From positions 12,837,125 to 12,901,124 of the forward strand of contig CM075862.1 of NCBI GenBank assembly GCA_037975125.1: a stretch of 64,000 bases of DNA, in the 5' to 3' direction. The first letter of the stretch is position 1. Each line of letters begins with the position of its first letter. This DNA is from Latrodectus hesperus. Its lineage: Eukaryota; Arthropoda; Arachnida; Araneae; Theridiidae. Positions 11,988 through 25,335 of the stretch are shown piece after piece. Under the pieces are notes generated by a model, which worked only from the letters and a program-made list of their open reading frames with translations, ran no database searches and had not been told where the DNA came from. Both the position numbers and the translations under genes were made by a program.

Positions 11988-12615
11988 AGATCAAGATTGT
12001 AACAGTTTTAATTAGGACTTCACCTAAAATTTTCATATCGACAGAGCACATGCATATTAAAGTTGTAAAAGTTATTGCCCCTCTTTGAGTATGGCAAGAA
12101 AGATGAGGACAACACACTAGTATAATTATAAATATCATTATTTATTCCTATTTTGAATCATGTGACATTTCAAGGATGCATTTTTGGGGAATCCCTGATT
12201 GATTGTTGCAAATAATATATTGCATTCTTCCAGTGCAACTTCAATATAGAAAAATTAAAGCTTTATTTATAATCATAAAATATCTAATGCAAAAGATCAA
12301 ACAGTTTTAATTAGGACAGTTTTAATTAGGACTTCATCTAAAATTATCATATCGACAAAGCACATGTATATTAAAGTTGTAAAAGTTATTGTCCCTCTTT
12401 GAGTATGGCAAGAAAGTTGAGGAGAACACATTATTAAAGTTATAATTATAAATATCATCATTTATTCCTATTTTGAATCATGTGACATTTCAAGGATGCA
12501 TTTTTGGGGAATCCCAGATTGATTATTGCAAATAATGCATTGCATTCTTTAAGAGCAACTTCAATATAGAAAAATTAAAGCTTTATTTATAATCATAAAA
12601 TATATCTAATGCAAA
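11988..12615. repeat. Two-unit tandem duplication, about 315 bp per unit
   Basis: Unit 1 (about 11988-12297) and unit 2 (about 12298-12615) share long blocks such as AGTATGGCAAGAAAG, GGATGCATTTTTGGGGAATC and CTTCAATATAGAAAAATTAA, with scattered substitutions. The junction carries an extra direct duplication of ACAGTTTTAATTAGG. It lies inside the 9.1-kb MTPAP intron. Confidence 0.92.
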
Positions 12616-12997
12616 AAATCAACTCGAATAAGGATATATTTATTAAATATATATCAGATATTTGCCCAAAAAATATGTGCCTTGTGTATGGATTTTTATT
12701 TAATTTTTTAATGTTTGAGTATATATTGACATTAATGATTGTGTAAGTCTGCCCTTTATCTTACCAGATATTTTGATTCTTGACATATTTTTTCTTTAAT
12801 TTTTTTATTAACAATAAATTGAAAACTGTGAAAAGGAAATATTAATATATACAATAAATTAAACTGAAATTATTACAAGAAGTTACAAAAACAGACATGC
12901 TTATAAAATGTTTTTATATACAATTAATAATACTCTTATAAAATCTTCAAAATAAGCCTGATCTAATCATATTACTAATTTAAATTTTTTTTTCCAA

Positions 12998-13242
12998 TGG
13001 CGGGCACACAAGGGTGACTGAACCCTATGCCACAACAAAGCCAGAAACTGCTACTCATTTATCGTTACCAGCGGGCACCTGTGAACCAAGTCACAGAGGC
13101 GAGTAGCGTTACCTGCGCCATACCACCACAAACCCATTTATAGGGCGGGCCACATTCATACAACAACACAGAAGAAAGGACAGAGAGAACAGAGAAGGAA
13201 ACAAACATCCATGCCCGAACCGGGATTCGAACCAGGGACCAA
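12998..13242 (-). mobile_element. SINE family A, head-truncated
   Basis: Minus-oriented copy of the family seen at 49286-49582. Shared blocks are CCAGAAACTGCTACTCATTT, AACCAAGTCACAGAGGCGAG and AGAAAGGACAGAGAGAACAG. The B-box region (GGGATTCGAACCAGGGACC) is kept, but the sequence stops just after it, so the A-box half of the tRNA head is missing. Confidence 0.8.
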
Positions 13243-16200
13243 CAATTAAAAAATAATAAATAGTATTTTTACCTTTTATCTTTTTATGGTGCATAATACA
13301 CAATCTATATTTTTAATCAATAAGCCAACGTATGTCTTCATTTCTTATGAAGAATAATGATGATGAAAATTAGGGTTTTATAAAAATGATTGAGTGATTT
13401 TTCAATTATACAAGAACTTATTAAATTCCTATAGTTCCCTTTTCCTTTGATAATTTTTTAAATAGAATAAATAAATTTATGGCACTTAAATCAAATAAAT
13501 GGAAAAATAGCATTTATTCGTTAGCATTTTGCAACCGAAAATATACGCATATTAAATATTTTATTAACAATGAAATCATAACTCTTGAAAATTTTGAATA
13601 GGTGAAAGATACTTACAAATATTATAAGAAATACAAAACAAATAAACAATGTAAAAGAGAACACAAGACTTAAGAGAAAAATCTCGTTTTTAACAAGTTT
13701 AAAAGATTTTATATGGAATGTTTGAATGACCTATGTTAAACTTGGTATTTTTTTTAATCATATTATTAATAATTTTATTTTTATAATGGATGACTTTTTC
13801 TAATAACACTTCATCATAATTATTCTCAAAAACTTGTCAAATATTTCCATCTTTTTTTTTCCAAAACATTTCAAAAATGCTAAGGGTGTTATGAATTGGC
13901 AGTATTTTGAATAGACCTGATGTTAATCTCAAAGAATTTAACAGTCAAAATTGAGGTGTTCCTTCTAGTTCTTCCTATTGAAAATGGAGTGTCTTGTTTT
14001 CATGGCAATAGACAAATTGTAGATAGCTAATTGTGTAATAGACAAACCATATTGAACCAACAAAATTTATTCATTAAGATACTGAAGCAATAAATGTAAA
14101 TAAAAGTAAAATGCATAGTACACATTAATTAAAAACATTAAATAAGATTATATTCAATTCATTATCCTATACAAGATCAATTTTTCAACACTACTGTATT
14201 TTCCTGTATATAATTTGCAGCAGCGCATTATTTGCGAGACATTTTTTAATTAGTAAAAGAAAAAAATAGCGTCGCAAAATCTGTGGGAGTGTATAATTTG
14301 CTGCAATTTTTCAGGCGAATAGTTGAAAATTAATACTGCTGATAATTTAGTGGCAAATAAAATAAAAAAAATACATAGTATTATTAAAAATACAATAAAC
14401 TGTACAGAAAAAAATTTATAATGAAAAAGTTCTGTTTGGATCCATTCTCAACACAAAGTGCAATAAACTGAGATGAAAGCATGACATCGATCAAAATCCA
14501 AGCAGATTCTAGTGAAACTTATAGATTTTTTGTTTTTAAGAACTTTTAAAAATAAGGTTAGACATATTTTAAAAATAAAATATATTTGTTTCGTTAATAA
14601 TTAAATGAAAGAAGAGGATTACTTTTGAGCTGCGCATTGGATACATTTTTTTCTTTTGTACAGCACATGCTTTGTTTTTCACCTTACATTGTTGCCATTT
14701 TTTATTTACCATCCTTATAGCTTTGAATTTAAAATTTGCTCTGTAACTTAATAGTTTTCACTCCCACATGATGGTATATCGACTTGAATATTTTCAGAGC
14801 GAAACAGCTCAAGTCATGACAGAATGCAAAATGGCATTTGCCAACTGCAAAGTAATATCATTCAGAAAAACCGAATTTGTTTTTGAACGAGATTGGACAA
14901 TGCCAATCTTGATTATAGTTGAAATAAGTCAGTCAAGTCGTGGCAACATCTGTTATTTATTTTTAAATTATCTGCGACTGTGGTGTATAATACACACAAC
15001 TACATTAATATAGTAACTAACATTTGATGTTAAATACATTAACATTCTTAAACTTAAATATTTTATAAAATACATTCTCAGAAAATTTTCACTTTCTTAG
15101 GCTTTTCTCAAAAATTTTACAATTTCCTGGGCATTCACAGGTTTTAATGGTTTGTATAAATCCCATTAATTGTTTTACTTGATATATTAATATTTTCTAT
15201 ATCAAACAAAGTTTTGTTGGTTCGCCATAAAACTCAACTAACCAACCTTTGTTTGATATAGAAAATATTAAAGATATTTTAATAAATGAACTAAATGTTA
15301 TAACAAGAGGCAACAATTTTATTACATGGTTGTATTTAGATATTTAAATGATGATATATTTTGTTAAAAACTTGTTGTTTAATTAAAATCAGTAAGTTAT
15401 TGATTTCCATTTAACAGCAAGTTTAAAAAGCTACAGGTGCTGATTATGATTAATTAATCTGATTTCAAAATATCACATGCTTAAAAAAACAAGCAAATTA
15501 GAATGAAGCTTATAAAATGAGGTTACATTGGGCATATTTATTTAATGCGACATAAAATTTTAGAACTACAATATTAAAGAAAGACATACTATATATAAAA
15601 CTTTGCAGCATAATAATTCCCCTTTCAAAGTTAATACATATAATAAAACTATGTACAACACATAAAACTTAAAATAAATATTTTTGTTAAGCTCTTAAAT
15701 TTAAATATTTGAAATACATTTTTGATAACACTTTACCCTTTTCTTAGAATGTTTAACATTGATAATACTATAAACTGTGAAAATAGATATTTCATCTTCA
15801 ATATATAAAAGCATCTTTACCCCTATTGAATCAAAATATTTATTAATATAAAAAATAATCAATTTATAATTTTTTCTTAGAAATGATTAACAAAATTATT
15901 TTCTATAATTAGTAGGAAATATACTAAATAAAATTATTGAAAATGTATTAATTTTTCCACTTCCACAAAATTATTTATTTGAATTTTTTATTTTTTTTAT
16001 TTGACTGAATCTAAGTCTGCTATAGGATTTATCAGTATTTTAAAAACTTTTACTACAGGAAATTTTAACAAAAAATTTATAATATTTCATATATTTACTT
16101 TTTAAATTTCAGAAAAAAATATTTTTTTCTAGTAATTAGAAATAAATTTCCAAGCTTAAAATATGAATTACTAGTTTTAAGAACAACAATACATAGAAAA

Positions 16201-16365
16201 CATCTTTCTTTTTATCTACTTATTTTTCAAGGGAAGAGTAATATGATTCATAATTACAAATTAAATAAATTTAATGAAAAGGTGTTTTATAAATAATTAA
16301 AAATTTTATCAAAAATGCACACAAAATATTTTAATTTTTATAAAAGAAATATCAATTTTTATTAC
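13243..16365. other. MTPAP intron DNA with one hairpin
   Basis: AT-rich, with no coding or TE-protein signal seen. Around 14200-14340 a direct repeat GTATAATTTGC recurs in a slightly GC-richer block (GCAGCGCATTATTTGCG; GCGTCGCAAAAT) that may be the remains of a small DNA element. A strong hairpin lies at 15187-15271. Confidence 0.5.
15187..15271. repeat. Perfect 25-bp inverted repeat (hairpin)
   Basis: Arms 15187-15211 and 15247-15271 are exact reverse complements (TTAATATTTTCTATATCAAA plus five more bases). An inner GTTGGTT (15216-15222) pairs with AACCAAC (15240-15246), leaving a 17-nt loop. Such an AT-rich foldback could be a small foldback/MITE element. It is intronic in MTPAP, so the transcript could fold here. 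Confidence 0.9.
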
Positions 16366-16584
16366 TTGCAAAACTTCATCATTATTAAAAAGCTGGAAAG
16401 TTAAATCTAAATCACTTCCTTTTCTACCGAGGCCAGTTGGACTAGAGCCAATAAGTTGTACAGATGAACATGGGAAAACATGCTTAAAGACACTTTCAAT
16501 TTGTTTGCACATTAAGATGCGATTGTCAATATCCTCATTTGTTAACTTAACATATGAATGAAAAACATCTATTTGTTCAGGTAC
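16366..16584 (-). CDS. MTPAP: MTPAP exon with the nucleotidyltransferase GSS/DLD motif
   Basis: Mitochondrial poly(A) polymerase adds A residues to the 3' ends of mitochondrial transcripts in the matrix, using ATP. This 219-nt exon (73 codons, phase 0 to 0) has a TTATTATAG acceptor and a CAA/GTAATA donor. It encodes the start of the polymerase-beta-like nucleotidyltransferase fold: an LTNEDIDNRIL helix, then LIGSSPTGLGRKGSDLDL. That segment contains the G-S-S substrate loop and the two metal-binding aspartates of the D-L-D motif, so the active site looks intact. The family sequence is usually GSSVN.FGK.GCDLD, so GLD2/TUT-type terminal transferases are an alternative from this exon alone. The downstream exons favour MTPAP. 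A 5.8-kb intron lies upstream and a 9.1-kb intron downstream. Confidence 0.85.
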
Positions 16585-16738
16585 CTATAATAAAAAAATG
16601 ATAGTTATAACAATTTTTCCAATTAAAATGAGTTCATTTATTAAAGGAAATAGCAGATTTTAAGTAGGGTTCTGATACAAAACTTTTATAAAAAATTATA
16701 AATAAAACATTTTCAGATGAACTATATATATATACATG

Positions 16739-16796
<58 letters not shown>

Positions 16797-17937
16797 CAAA
16801 AAATATATGACAGTAATGTTCAAAGACAGAAATCCAGAGCTGCAAACAGTAAGTAAATGTATTTTCAGTTTTAATCATATTTTTTTGTAAAAGGAGATAT
16901 AGAAAAAAATAGAATGTTATATAGGGTTTGTATTACGAATTTGTAGAACAATTTTTCCTTAATCATCTATTCAAAATCAGTTTACAATCTTTACAAAACT
17001 TTTCAAAGCATTCTACCCCCTCTCTTTTTTTAATACACAGTTACCAACCCAACCAATGAAGACCTTCTAAAAGTCGTCAATAGGAATCTCTTTTAGTAAA
17101 GTCATGAAAGCTGCTCTTTGTTAGACTTTTTTCCCATTGTGCTGTCCCTGTTGGCTTTCTGGAGCATTTTGAACACCTCTTCTCCACTACACAAAACTTA
17201 ATTACATAGTGCTGCCCCAAAAACTGGTTCAATTTTTGATTGTTGAGGGTACAGCAGATACCTCTACACAGACTTTTAGCCTGTCTCAACAGCTGTCCAC
17301 AGGAAAATCATACTGACCTCATTTCCATGTGTAGATCCACCACCAACTTTTCTGCACAGTCACCCAGTATTACCAACTACAAAACACCTTTACAGTAACT
17401 TCTGGGATAAACATAGCATGTTTAAACAATCCAAATGCAACAGCAATTGATAAAACAGTGTGTGTCTGGTAGAAGTGAGAAGAAAAGAATTTGAAATTTA
17501 TACATACAATGTTCATAAATCAGTACATTTCACAAGAAAATCCATGTATTGCTTTCTCAGATTTTTTACAGATCTCATCAAATAATACTAACTAGTACTT
17601 ATGAATAATTTGCACTTATTACTAATAATGCTAATTAGTACTTATGGTTATCCATGACTCTTTTCACTTATTTATTCCAATGACAACAGTGGATAATTTC
17701 TTGTGTATGAAATCATTTTCTTAATTATTACTGAAAATATAATTATGAAGCATTTACATAGAATTTTTGAATAAATATGATAATTAATGACATGATATAC
17801 AAGCTGCTTTCAATGAGTATCAAAACTCAAATTATCTATGAATGTAAGTCAAACATTTAAAAAGAAGTCAAAGTTCTATAGGGGCTTAAATACCATGATA
17901 ATGATAGTTGCTTAATGATTTATAATTATAACTTGTA
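16585..17937. other. MTPAP intron DNA, (TA)n tract and an unidentified block
   Basis: Contains a (TA)n microsatellite (16722-16795) flanked by GAACTATA and TATAGTTC. A GC-richer block at 17040-17420 has a minus-strand open frame of 70 codons with a CSKCSRK motif. I cannot place that frame; a decayed transposase C-terminus is possible but unproven. Confidence 0.4.
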
Positions 17938-18551
17938 TCTCAAGCATTACTCATCATCATCATTCATGGCGTGCCAGCCCAGGATGGGCCAAGGCCTTCT
18001 GAACAAGTTTCTTCCAGTCACCTCTACTGGCAGCCAAACTCCTCCAATTTTTTGTTCCAAGGACCCTACAGTCTTCTTCGACTGCATCCACCCATCTCAG
18101 CTTTGGTCTTCCTCTTCTTATTATGCTGATAGGTTTGCAAAAAATTTCACTTAGTGTTTTATTGTCCTTCATTCTAAGAACATATCCAACCCAATTAAGA
18201 CGGCTTACTTTAATGTGATGTACGTCTGGCTCCTTGTACATTCGATAGATTTCTGTATTGTATCTTCTGTGCCAGACACTGTTTTCCTTCGTATTTCCAA
18301 AGATACTTCTTAAAATCCTACGTTTAAATTGGCCCAACAACCTCTCCTCTCTTACAGTCAAAGTTCAAGTTTCCGAGGCATAGGTCAAAATAGGACGGAT
18401 AAGCGTTCTGTAGATCTGTAACTTGTGGTTTTTCATGATAAAAAATTAGTTTTTAATAAATGTCTTAGGCCAAAACAGGCTTTGTTAGCTGCAGTTAAAT
18501 GTCTTCTTATCTCTGGGAGAATGTCATTATTTTTAATTCTCAAGCATTACT
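17938..18551 (-). mobile_element. 5'-truncated RTE-like LINE with perfect 14-bp target-site duplication
   Basis: The insertion is bounded by TCTCAAGCATTACT at 17938-17951 and again at 18538-18551. On the minus strand it encodes the extreme C-terminus of a LINE ORF2, with a segment resembling LQIYRTLIRPILTYASET, then TVREERLLGQFKRRILRSIF and LNWVGYVLRM. It ends in RRGRPKLRWVDAVEEDCRVL and a (TGA)n-type tail. These are typical of arthropod RTE/BovB-like ORF2 ends. It is a dead fragment. Confidence 0.93.
17960..18533 (-). pseudogene. LINE ORF2 C-terminal fragment
   Basis: An uninterrupted 133-codon stretch (17960-18361) runs from TVREERLLGQF to a stop after GLARHE. Upstream, in shifted frames to about 18533, EIRRHLTAANKACFGLRHLL and the RPILTYASET region are still readable, with an in-frame stop and a frameshift. 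It lies beyond the reverse transcriptase palm, so no catalytic residue is present. Confidence 0.85.
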
Positions 18552-18987
18552 GCTTCACAGAATCTCAAATTAGAATATTTTTTTCAATTAATCAGTGCAT
18601 ATTTTGAAAATATATCAATTCTATTTAAATCTATTTTATATAAAATTAAAATCATAATTAATACACTTTCAGGACATATTAAATATAAGTAATTTATTTA
18701 ATAGTTATATGTGCTCAAACATAAATTTTAGCAAACACAATATTTAAGCTGCAATTCTCCCTTTTCTTACCGTCTTTAAAAATGAATTATATCCTCATAT
18801 TATATGTTAAATAGATTTGATTACACATTATGTATCACACTAAAAGAAAATATTTCTGACAATACTGTATTTTAAATAAATAATTTGTACACATTTTAAT
18901 TAATTGATAGATTATAATCACAGCATAAGCCAAATTTTTATAAATACTAACAAACTAGTAAAATAGACATTGATACATATATATATC

Positions 18988-19020
<33 letters not shown>

Positions 19021-20008
19021 TTTTACATGTTAAAGAAATTGCTAAGTACCAATTATTTAAGACTACATTAATTTAAACAAAATGATATACACCTTTTTTT
19101 CTTCTTCTTCACAAGCTCAACAGCCTATTGCAGGCCAAGGACACCTTTTTTTATAAGTTATTATAACATTTGTAGTGAAATTTAAAATGTAACATGATAA
19201 CTATATATAGTTTCTAGATTACAATAAATAATTTTCATAATCTTATTTAGAAAATATATTAATAGCCTTGATTACAAATGACTAATAATTACCTGAGTCA
19301 TTTTACAATAGTAATGGGAAATATAATATAAAGATTCTCAAACCTAGAAATCCCAGAAATTGTCGTCATTTATCTAGTTATAAGCCAAAATAGACCTGAT
19401 TCATTAAATAATGTCTTTAACATATCAAAGAAATGAAGATTTGAATGAGAACTCATTTTGTTAATCTAACATTGGACACTTTATTAAAATTGAATTTGAT
19501 TATAAACACTAATATTTTGATTTTCCAAACAATCAGTATCAAAAATGGAAAAAGTTTAGTAAGAAAAGTTAAAAGCATTTTTATAATTCATCACAATTTT
19601 CAACATAAGTATTCATGAATTAAAAAAATTTAATATTTTAATAGATAAAATTTATTTACATTAGATCACAATTTCAGAGAGATGCAAAGTTACTGATGAA
19701 AAGTATCAAGCAAATTTGCCAACTTTTTTTTAAAAAAAATATTTCTACTGTCATATTTGCATAAAATATTGATTTAAATTCTATATTTCCAACTGCAAAA
19801 AATACTATTTTTGATTTCAAAAATCATAAAAATGTTCACGCTTATTTATATTGCACTTTTCAGTTGAAGAAAATTTTATACTTATCACAGAATTAAAAAG
19901 AAAACAATGGCAGGTATTTAACAATAAAGACAACATAAATTGTCTTTCTATTTAAAAAGGGGAAAAAATCTGTTATTTTTTTTTAATTTAACCATTTTAC
20001 ACCAGTTT
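18552..20008. other. MTPAP intron DNA with (TA)n and a micro-insertion
   Basis: AT-rich, no coding signal. It contains a (TA)n tract at about 18975-19016 and the 40-bp LINE tail insertion at 19089-19152. Confidence 0.5.
19089..19152 (-). mobile_element. 40-bp LINE 3'-tail insertion with 12-bp target-site duplication
   Basis: ACACCTTTTTTT occurs at 19089-19100 and 19141-19152. Between them lie 40 bases that, on the minus strand, read CCTTGGCCTGCAATAGGCTG and end in (GAA)n. The 3' end of the RTE-like copy at 37542-37885 has a similar CCTTTAATAGGTTGTTACGC followed by GAAG. This is therefore an extremely 5'-truncated LINE insertion. Confidence 0.8.
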
Positions 20009-20417
20009 AAGATACTTAACTTGAGGTAGAAATGACCTCCAAACCATCTTCTGGTGAAAGTCAGGAAGCTATCCCTAGTATGACTGACTCTCTGACCAGA
20101 TGGGACTATTTCAGCAAGACCCTATCTGCTGGAAATGTCATACGCAAGAGGAAATGGCAGAGCATATCATTTATGAATGGCAGGCTCTTGCCCTCCCTAG
20201 ATTAACCTCTTTAGGCATCATCGATACTAGAGAGTCACACCTAGACTCCATTAAAGGGTTATCGGACTTTATTAATAAAGTGGGTGACCCGAGCAACTGG
20301 AACTAGGAAACATTGGGTTTGGAGTTAATGGTACAAAATGCTGATAAAAGCAGAGGTGCCCAATGACATACAAACCCAATTCTAAGAAGAAGAAGAAGAA
20401 GAAGATACTTAACTTGA
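20009..20417 (+). mobile_element. I-group-like LINE 3' fragment with 16-bp target-site duplication
   Basis: AAGATACTTAACTTGA flanks the insertion at 20009-20024 and 20402-20417. Positions 20096-20401 match the 3' end of the larger LINE (about 31354-31650), including the coding end DFINKVGDP and the trailing CTAAGAAGAAG tail. The first 70 bases (20025-20095) do not match the larger copy, so the 5' junction looks chimeric or comes from an upstream part of the LINE not present there. Confidence 0.92.
20100..20306 (+). pseudogene. LINE ORF2 C-terminal zinc-knuckle-like fragment
   Basis: 68 codons ending GDPSNWN. The motif DPICWKCHTQEEMAEHIIYE corresponds to a C..C....E...HI...C zinc-knuckle-like end of an I-group ORF2, but the final cysteine is tryptophan here (EWQAL versus ECEAL in the larger copy). 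Confidence 0.8.
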
Positions 20418-22398
<1,981 letters not shown>

Positions 22399-22536
22399 TG
22401 ATTCACATTTCTGCAACATGCTTTTCAATGTACTATGAGAAATAGCAGTACTATGAGTGTCAGTGGATTTTCGAATAACCTTATACATAAGTTCCAGTCT
22501 AGCATCACTGTGGATATGCTGTGTTGTATTAATTTT
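22399..22536 (-). CDS. MTPAP: MTPAP internal exon (first one found)
   Basis: The minus strand has a polypyrimidine-AG acceptor just above 22536 and a GTGAGC donor just below 22399. The exon is 138 nt, 46 codons, phase 0 at both ends. It reads through a DARLELMYKVIRKS segment and ends LKSMLQKCES. In family members the region just before the catalytic domain carries a similar helical LL..AES..DQL segment leading to an LTEE stretch, and joining this exon to the next gives CES-VPEQIDVF, which fits. No exon for the N-terminal RNA-binding-like (RL) domain or the mitochondrial targeting peptide was found to the right, so the gene is 5' incomplete here. Support is the phase match and the alignment of the junction; on its own this exon is the least conserved of the six. 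Confidence 0.65.
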
Positions 22537-24019
22537 CTAGAAGAAAATAAAATAAAATGTATAAAATATATATATCTTAAAATTACATTAGAATAATAAA
22601 ATTTAATTTTACAATTAATGTACAATGAGCATTTGGCAATCTTTGGATATCTCTCACAGATTTCCAAAAAAACTCATAACTTTTCTATTTCAGCAACACT
22701 TAAAATATGATGAAATGCATTAAAAATTTAATAAAAAGAAAATATATCATTTAGATGCTAATAATAGAAATTCAATTTTTCAGTTAAAAGGATTAATACA
22801 ATTTAAAATCATTAAGTATTTCATACCTAATATGCATATTAAAGTATCCTGAGAATTTGCTTCTTCAATAGTAAATGTTTACGACAATTGTGATAATTTA
22901 AATCACACACATTTCCTAAGAATTTAATAATCATTAAAACATTTAAACAATTGTAAAATTGCAGGAGTATGTTGGAAAACACAAGTATGCATTCATGTAA
23001 AATCATTAACTAATATTTATATTTCTGGTATTATTTATTAATAAGAATGTAAAAATATTAATAGCTATAATTTTTTTAATTACATATTTATTGCAAGTCT
23101 TTTACAGAAAAATTATTTTCCCAGAAAAAAATTTTTCTATGAAATTTATAACTTTGAATCTTTAGTATCTTTTTCTGTGGAAGATATTCAATATGATTTA
23201 AATTACCAAAAGATTTTCATACAGAAAATTCACCAACTTTATAGCTAATAAGTGACTTACTTTCTTTTTTAGAACAAATTTTTAACAATTAAAATTTGCA
23301 AAAAAAATTTACTTACTTAGACTCAGATGTTACAGAATACAAAAAACATAAAAATTCAATACATAGCAAGAAACCTGAACATCTTTTTTTATGCCCAAAA
23401 AATTATATACAGTAACTTTTTATCAAGGTAAATTTTTGTCACTAAATGAAATCACACCAAAAAAATTATTACTGTATTTGCCAGCATATGAATTGCAGTT
23501 TTGTTTGAAAAAAGGTCTGAAAAATGGGGTACATCTCATACTTCGATTCTCAGTTTTTGATTACATTCAATTCTAGAAATTTCCTCTATTCAAAGCTATG
23601 CAATTTTTCTTATTTCCATGCAGAGTGTGAGAATATTACAGTTAAGTAGAGTTCAGTGAATGTGTATGCACAATCATCAATGCTCATAGCTGAATTCATT
23701 TAAGCTTTCTAATTTTTGTAAATAATTTTTAAATATGTTTGAAATTTCTGCTGTTCAACTATCTTAAATTTTTTTAGCAAATTAAGACTCAAAAAAATGT
23801 TAGCACTGCTATAACATAACATGCAAGCTATATGTGACAGCATATGCTAATGAGCATGGAAAAAGAGACATTTCGGGCCACCCTAACTGAGAAAATGGAA
23901 AAACTCGGTAGAATCAGGAGGAGAATCAAAGAAAGCAACTCACAATAAGCATAACCTATGGGACCTGTATAAAAAAGAGATGGTGTTTAAATTTAAGTAT
24001 GGCATTAGTAATGCACCAG
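22537..24019. other. Upstream intron or 5' region of MTPAP
   Basis: AT-rich. I searched it for the N-terminal exon of MTPAP and found no convincing match. A slightly less AT-rich stretch at about 23820-23990 (AAAGAGACATTTCGGGCCAC) leads into the acidic reading frame at 24020-24165. Confidence 0.4.
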
Positions 24020-24022
24020 ATG

Positions 24023-24165
24023 ATAATAGACAATTTTTTGTAAGAGGACTCAGATGCTGGCTCAGAAGTTTCAAGTGACAATTCTTTTAGCTCTAGGGAT
24101 GAGCATCTGGATTTTGACCACGAAGATTATAAAAGATGTTATTTCCCAGATAAATTGGGTAAGTT
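24023..24165 (+). other. Acidic exon-like reading frame, unidentified
   Basis: An open frame reads DSDAGSEVSSDNSFSSRDEH then LDFDHEDYKRCYFPDKLG, and is followed by GGTAAGTTTT, a good splice-donor match. The composition (acidic and serine-rich) differs from the AT-driven frames around it. It may be an exon of a plus-strand gene or the acidic N-terminal region of a domesticated or decayed transposase. I do not recognise a family, and the 5' boundary is unclear. Confidence 0.3.
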
Positions 24166-25335
24166 TTATTTTTTATTTAAAATGCTATAAATTTTATTAT
24201 AATTAATTGTAATGTTTTATCCTTCAAAAATATGTATAAAAAAGGAGGTTCTCTTATAGGTTGATATGTTTTATTTGCAAGTAAATATAATGCTTAAATT
24301 CTTTTGGTGTAGTTTTAAATATATTTTATTATTTATCATGTGGTTTATATTGTACTTAGTCAGTAATTTTAACACTTGTTAAAAAAATTGGATACTCATG
24401 TATCATCTTGATTATTTGTGTGAAAAAATATGTGATTAAAAGATAGAATCATGCAAATTATAAATAGTTTGTATCAGCTGTTTTAATGAAAATGTAAGCT
24501 AATACTAGGTTAATTATTCTCTACATCTTGACAAAAATAAGTGATCAAATGACATATTTCTTTGGAGAAAATAGTAAACAGGATAATTTATAAACACCAA
24601 AAATTGCTATTACAAATTCATTTACCAAAACTTTTATAATCATTTATGCAACATAATAAAAAAAAAACAGAATGATCACAAATAATACTATTCCAATGAT
24701 GTATATATAAAAGATGCGTAAAATAATTAACAGGAAAATATGCATCATCATTTATTCTCATCCTACCATATTCTTAATCTAAATAAAATATATTACTATT
24801 TATCCTAGAATTAATACTTTGATAGCTTCTTTTGAGTGTTAAAATGGTATATATATAAAACCGTTCCATTGACTACACTTGAGATTGCTACCGACACTTG
24901 TTTCTTTCTATGTCATTCAATAACACAATTATGCATACATTTTTTCTGTTCTAAAAATTTATATTTTTATTACAGTCCTAGTATATATAACATGGGGGAT
25001 TCAGTGACATTAGCGATGTTTGGTGATATTGGGGAGGTGATAAATTTTGCGATTTGTAATTGATTTTTTGGTAAAATTTGACAAGTAACAACTTTTTATT
25101 CATTTCACATTGGCCATAATACTTTTTAGCATTTTACAATTATGATTTACATGCTTTTTTCATTGTATGTTTGTGTATTTGTCATTTTGAGATAACCATT
25201 TTCTTTGCTTTTATTCATATCAATTCTTAAGGACAAACATAAAAATATCATTTTATTTCTGGCAACAGTTTGGCAGCTAACTTCAACACCACATTTTAGA
25301 AAGTCCTCGTAGAAAACAGATACTAGAATTTGGTA
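24166..25335. other. AT-rich intergenic or intron DNA
   Basis: No coding signal and no recognised repeats. Confidence 0.45.

Noticed and set aside
17077..17289. Cys-containing 70-codon minus-strand frame as a transposase C-terminus
   Set aside because: One CSKCSRK motif is not enough; neighbouring frames do not extend it. Kept only as a note on the region.
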